From Nocardia albiluteola (lineage in GTDB: Bacteria; Actinomycetota; Actinomycetes; Mycobacteriales; Mycobacteriaceae): 64,000 nucleotides of DNA. The notes under the pieces are model-generated. The model made no database searches, was not told the DNA's origin, and saw only the letters and a program-made list of their open reading frames with translations. Location of the stretch: contig NZ_JAHKNI010000004.1 of the NCBI RefSeq assembly GCF_018860155.1, positions 1 through 64,000 of the forward strand. Reading direction: 5' to 3'. Shown piece by piece: positions 61,459 to 64,000 of this stretch. How positions within the stretch are numbered: the stretch's first letter is position 1; each line of letters begins with the position of its first letter. The position numbers and the translations under genes are program-made.

Positions 61459-62879
61459 GGAGCAGTCTCGGCACGGTGGTACGCGACTACCGGCCGGTGA
61501 TCGCCCTGTCCCTGCCGATCGCCGGCATCCAGCTCGCCCAGGTCGCGCTGACCACGGTCGATCTGGCGATGATGGGCCTGATCGGCGTGCTGGCGGTCGC
61601 GGCGGGCGGGCTGGCCGTGCTGCTGTACAACCAATTGCGCACCATGTGCGTGGGCATGGTCACCGGCGTCGGCAACCAGGTCGCCGCGGCCGTCGGCCGG
61701 GCGGAGAGACGAACCGGCAGTGCGGAATTGGACGATCGGGCGCACGCCGAGATCCGGGAGCTGGTGCGGTCGGCGTTCCTGGTCGCGACCGGTGTCGCGA
61801 TCGCCGGGGCGGCCGTCCTGATCGGACTCGGTTTCGCGCTGCCGTGGTTCGGGCAGCGGCACGACATCGTGGACCGGGCCCGGCCGATGATGATCGCGCT
61901 GGCGCCCGGGCTGCTGCCGATGCTGTGGCTGAATGTGTTGCGGCAGTTCACCGTCGGCATGCGTCGCCCCGGCTCGCTGCTGCGGGTGACGATCGTGTCG
62001 ATCGGAGTCAACGCGCTGCTCGATGCCGTGTTCATCTACGGCTGGCTGGGCGTGCCCGCCCTGGGCCTGACCGGTATCGGCCTGTCCACCAGCTGCGTTC
62101 AGGTCTTCACGCTCGCGGTGTTCTACCGGCGGGTGCGCCGGGACACCGAACTCACCGGCCTGCTCGCCCTGGACTGGTGGCGCTTCGATCCCGCGGTGGC
62201 GCGCCGGATCGTGAGGATGGGGACGCCGATCGCGTTCACCTACGGTTCGGAGGCCGCGATCACCTCGGTCGCCACGGTGCTGATGGGCGCCTTCGGGCCG
62301 GCGATGCTGGCGGCCAGTAACGTCGTCAATCAGCTCGCCTACATCGTGTATCAGCTGAATATCGGCCTCTCCCACGGCTCGTCGATTCTGGTGAGCCGGG
62401 AGGTGGCGCGGGGCGAGCGATCCGCGGCGCGCACGATCGCCCGCCGCGCGCTCACCGTCAGCGTGGTCGCCATGACCGTCTTCGGGGTGATCTACATCGC
62501 CGCCCCCACCGTGATCCTCGCCCCCTTCCTGCGCGCCGGCGATGGACCGGAAATCGTGGCGACCGCGAGCACGCTCCTCTGGTTCGCCATCGCCCACCAG
62601 TACTGCAAGGGCGCCCAGAACGTCTGCGTCGGCCTGCTGCGCGGGCTCGGCAACACCAAGGCCGGATTACGCAGCACCCTGATCGGCTACTGGGCCATCG
62701 GCATTCCGGCGATGGCACTGTTCGCCTACGGCCTGCACTGGCGCGGTTACGGCGTGTGGCTGGGCCTGTGCATCGGATTCGGCGCAACCGCGATCCTTGT
62801 GCTGCGACAGTTCCGGCTGTCTCTGGCGGGGACCTCCAAGCGCGAATTGCCCTCTTCGGCAAGGACTACCGCACAGTAG
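61455..62879 (+). CDS. MATE-family exporter
   Basis: A 474-aa membrane protein with about 12 hydrophobic segments, of the MATE/MOP type (PIAGIQLAQVALTTVDLAMMGLIG, QLRTMCVGMVTGVGNQVAAAVGR, ALGLTGIGLSTS, GSEAAITSVATVLMGAFG, SHGSSILVSREVARGE, KGAQNVCVGLLRGLGNTKAG). It likely exports the chelator made by the three upstream enzymes. ATG 61455 overlaps the SbnA-like stop (ATGA). It is the last gene of the operon; a convergent gene ends 7 bases later. Confidence 0.92.
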   Translation: MRSSLGTVVRDYRPVIALSLPIAGIQLAQVALTTVDLAMMGLIGVLAVAAGGLAVLLYNQLRTMCVGMVTGVGNQVAAAVGRAERRTGSAELDDRAHAEIRELVRSAFLVATGVAIAGAAVLIGLGFALPWFGQRHDIVDRARPMMIALAPGLLPMLWLNVLRQFTVGMRRPGSLLRVTIVSIGVNALLDAVFIYGWLGVPALGLTGIGLSTSCVQVFTLAVFYRRVRRDTELTGLLALDWWRFDPAVARRIVRMGTPIAFTYGSEAAITSVATVLMGAFGPAMLAASNVVNQLAYIVYQLNIGLSHGSSILVSREVARGERSAARTIARRALTVSVVAMTVFGVIYIAAPTVILAPFLRAGDGPEIVATASTLLWFAIAHQYCKGAQNVCVGLLRGLGNTKAGLRSTLIGYWAIGIPAMALFAYGLHWRGYGVWLGLCIGFGATAILVLRQFRLSLAGTSKRELPSSARTTAQ

Positions 62880-62885
62880 TGTCCA

Positions 62886-63605
62886 TCACATCGGCTGCGC
62901 GGTGAGGTGTTGCGTCACGAAATCGGCCGCCGACAGCACCGGTTGGCACGACTTCAGCTCGGGCACAGTGGCATCGAAGCCGTGGCCCGCCTCGGGAACA
63001 TCGATCACCTCGACGGCCGAGCCGACCTGCTCGGCGTGGGCGAGGAAGCGGTCCACGGTCGCCTGGATTTCGGGGCGCTCCCGGCCGACTCGGGTGAGCA
63101 CGATCGGACGGCCCGGGCGGACCAGATCGCTCGGGGCGGGGGCGGTCGAATCCGGAGTTTGATCGCCCAGCACCGGGTAGGTCAGGGCCAGGCATTGCAG
63201 CCACGTGGGCGACTCGGCCAGCCAGGAACCGGTGAGCATGCCGCCACCGGAGAATGCCCAGATCGCTATCCGGTCGGAATCGATGCCCGGCTGCTGGCGG
63301 ATCCGATCCACCACTGCCGCCAGCCATTTCGCGGTGCCGCTCCAGTCGACGCGCGGCGGCCACATCGTGTTCGGCGGCCAGTCGTCGAGGCCCTGATACC
63401 GCACGTCCGGGACCACCGCGGCCAGGCCTCGTCCGGCCAGCAGCCTGCCGTAGCCCGCGAAGAACGGCGATTCGCGCGGTCGCCTGCCGGCGGGGGCGGG
63501 TCCGTGCACGAACATCACCGCGGGCAGCGAACCTTCGCGGTCCGCCGGTCGATAGATGTCGAAGTCGTCCTGTCGCTCGACCTTGATGTCATCCGATTCG
63601 CTCAT
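62886..63605 (-). CDS. Alpha/beta hydrolase (dienelactone hydrolase-like)
   Basis: A 239-aa hydrolase: oxyanion VMFVHGPAPAG, nucleophile IWAFSGGGMLTGS (Ser), acid TRVGRERPE region, and His in EAGHGFDATV. The substrate is unknown. ATG 63605 overlaps the stop of the upstream hydrolase gene (ATGA). It is convergent with the MATE gene. Confidence 0.85.
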   Translation of the reverse strand: MSESDDIKVERQDDFDIYRPADREGSLPAVMFVHGPAPAGRRPRESPFFAGYGRLLAGRGLAAVVPDVRYQGLDDWPPNTMWPPRVDWSGTAKWLAAVVDRIRQQPGIDSDRIAIWAFSGGGMLTGSWLAESPTWLQCLALTYPVLGDQTPDSTAPAPSDLVRPGRPIVLTRVGRERPEIQATVDRFLAHAEQVGSAVEVIDVPEAGHGFDATVPELKSCQPVLSAADFVTQHLTAQPM

Positions 63606-64000
63606 ACTCCACACTCTGCTCTACTCCGGTGCATCCCCGTCAAAGGGAGAGTCTTCCAAGGGATTTCAACGCTGTGCCGGCTACCCGCGCGATTCACCAG
63701 TCCGTTCCCGCGTTTCCCGCCGATTCTACGAAGCCGGGACTCCGCATTCGGGAACAGCCCCACCGCGACCCGGCTGGTGGGATCGATCGGGATCGACTGA
63801 TCGGCGTGGCCGTGCAGCAGCAGCACCGGAATCGTGATATCCGGAAGCTTGGAGCGCATATCACTGGCGAAGACCGCCTCCTGGATCCGGATGGCGGCGA
63901 ACTGGGTGGCCGACAGGCAGCGCCGGATCTCCTGCTCGATCCGCGCCGCGGACACGTTGTTGCCCAGATGCGTGGCGAAGTAGCCGTGGCCCCGGTCGAC
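63602..64000 (-). CDS. Alpha/beta hydrolase, C-terminal part (partial at right edge)
   Basis: The minus-strand frame is open from base 64000 to TGA at 63604-63602, 133 codons including the stop. The visible part reads GYFATHLGNNVSAARIEQEI, KLPDITIPVLLLHGHADQSI and PIDPTSRVAVGLFPNAE, the acid-loop half of an alpha/beta hydrolase. The last ~45 residues (after FPNAESRLRR) are unlike the family, which usually has a GxxH His soon after. A frameshift near 63740 is possible. It overlaps the next hydrolase gene by 4 bases. Confidence 0.75.
   Translation of the reverse strand, partial: VDRGHGYFATHLGNNVSAARIEQEIRRCLSATQFAAIRIQEAVFASDMRSKLPDITIPVLLLHGHADQSIPIDPTSRVAVGLFPNAESRLRRIGGKRGNGLVNRAGSRHSVEIPWKTLPLTGMHRSRAECGV

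Noticed and set aside
1..64000. CRISPR arrays, rRNA genes and phage modules
   Set aside because: No regularly spaced short repeats, rRNA-like sequence, integrase or phage structural genes were seen in the window.

Overview
The window is high-GC actinobacterial DNA. It carries a mycobacterial-type single-chain fatty acid synthase (fas) followed by acpS, many TetR and MarR regulators, cytochromes P450, IdeR-type iron boxes and a gene order around fas/bcp that recalls Mycobacterium. Together with a large NRPS and several families common in Nocardia, this suggests a Nocardia-like member of the Mycobacteriales. The species cannot be fixed from the sequence alone.

Layout. 1-5745 (-): the first 1915 codons of an NRPS that runs off the left edge, with an odd C / half-C / A / PCP / C / A order and a 1.15 kb internal repeat. 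6286-7406: decayed DNA, namely an IS3-family transposase remnant and the tail of a large regulator. 7587-10941: a small alpha/beta-barrel-like protein, an epoxide-hydrolase-like lipoprotein, an aldehyde dehydrogenase and a small membrane protein. 11051-11704: a UbiD-family decarboxylase pseudogene with two nonsense codons. 11895-11978: tRNA-Leu(UAG). 12361-26237: the lipid core (fas, acpS), a Uma2-type protein, a TetR, a Hsp70-like hypothetical protein, bcp and a DUF3618 protein. 26352-33825: excalibur protein, pirin/MarR pair, two-component system, membrane protein, MarR/cupin pair and a secreted protein preceded by an AT-rich island.

34026-36827 is a compact operon: ECF sigma factor, Rieske protein with an anti-sigma-like front end, cupredoxin lipoprotein and Tat-exported phosphoesterase. 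It looks like a redox- or copper-sensing envelope stress unit. 37097-45318 holds a P450/ferredoxin pair with its TetR, an Ag85-like esterase, a cyclase-family hydrolase, a TetR/acyl-CoA dehydrogenase divergon and an AraC regulator. 45481-48654 holds a MarR/MFS divergon, a sigma factor and a thioredoxin-fold protein. 48738-54470 is a TetR-controlled oxidation cassette: a DUF2236-P450 fusion of 795 aa, an aldehyde dehydrogenase, an SDR and a ferredoxin gene cut off mid-frame.

54464-62879 is a divergent, iron-box-controlled metallophore locus. On the minus strand lie a binding lipoprotein, a FecCD permease and an ATPase. On the plus strand lie SbnB-like, SbnH-like and SbnA-like enzymes and a MATE exporter. 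No NIS synthetase or NRPS is present in this locus, so it may make a small aminopolycarboxylate chelator (EDDS-type complexone) or supply diaminopropionate; this is the strongest candidate for an undescribed system. Two alpha/beta hydrolase genes (-) close the window, the second running off the right edge.
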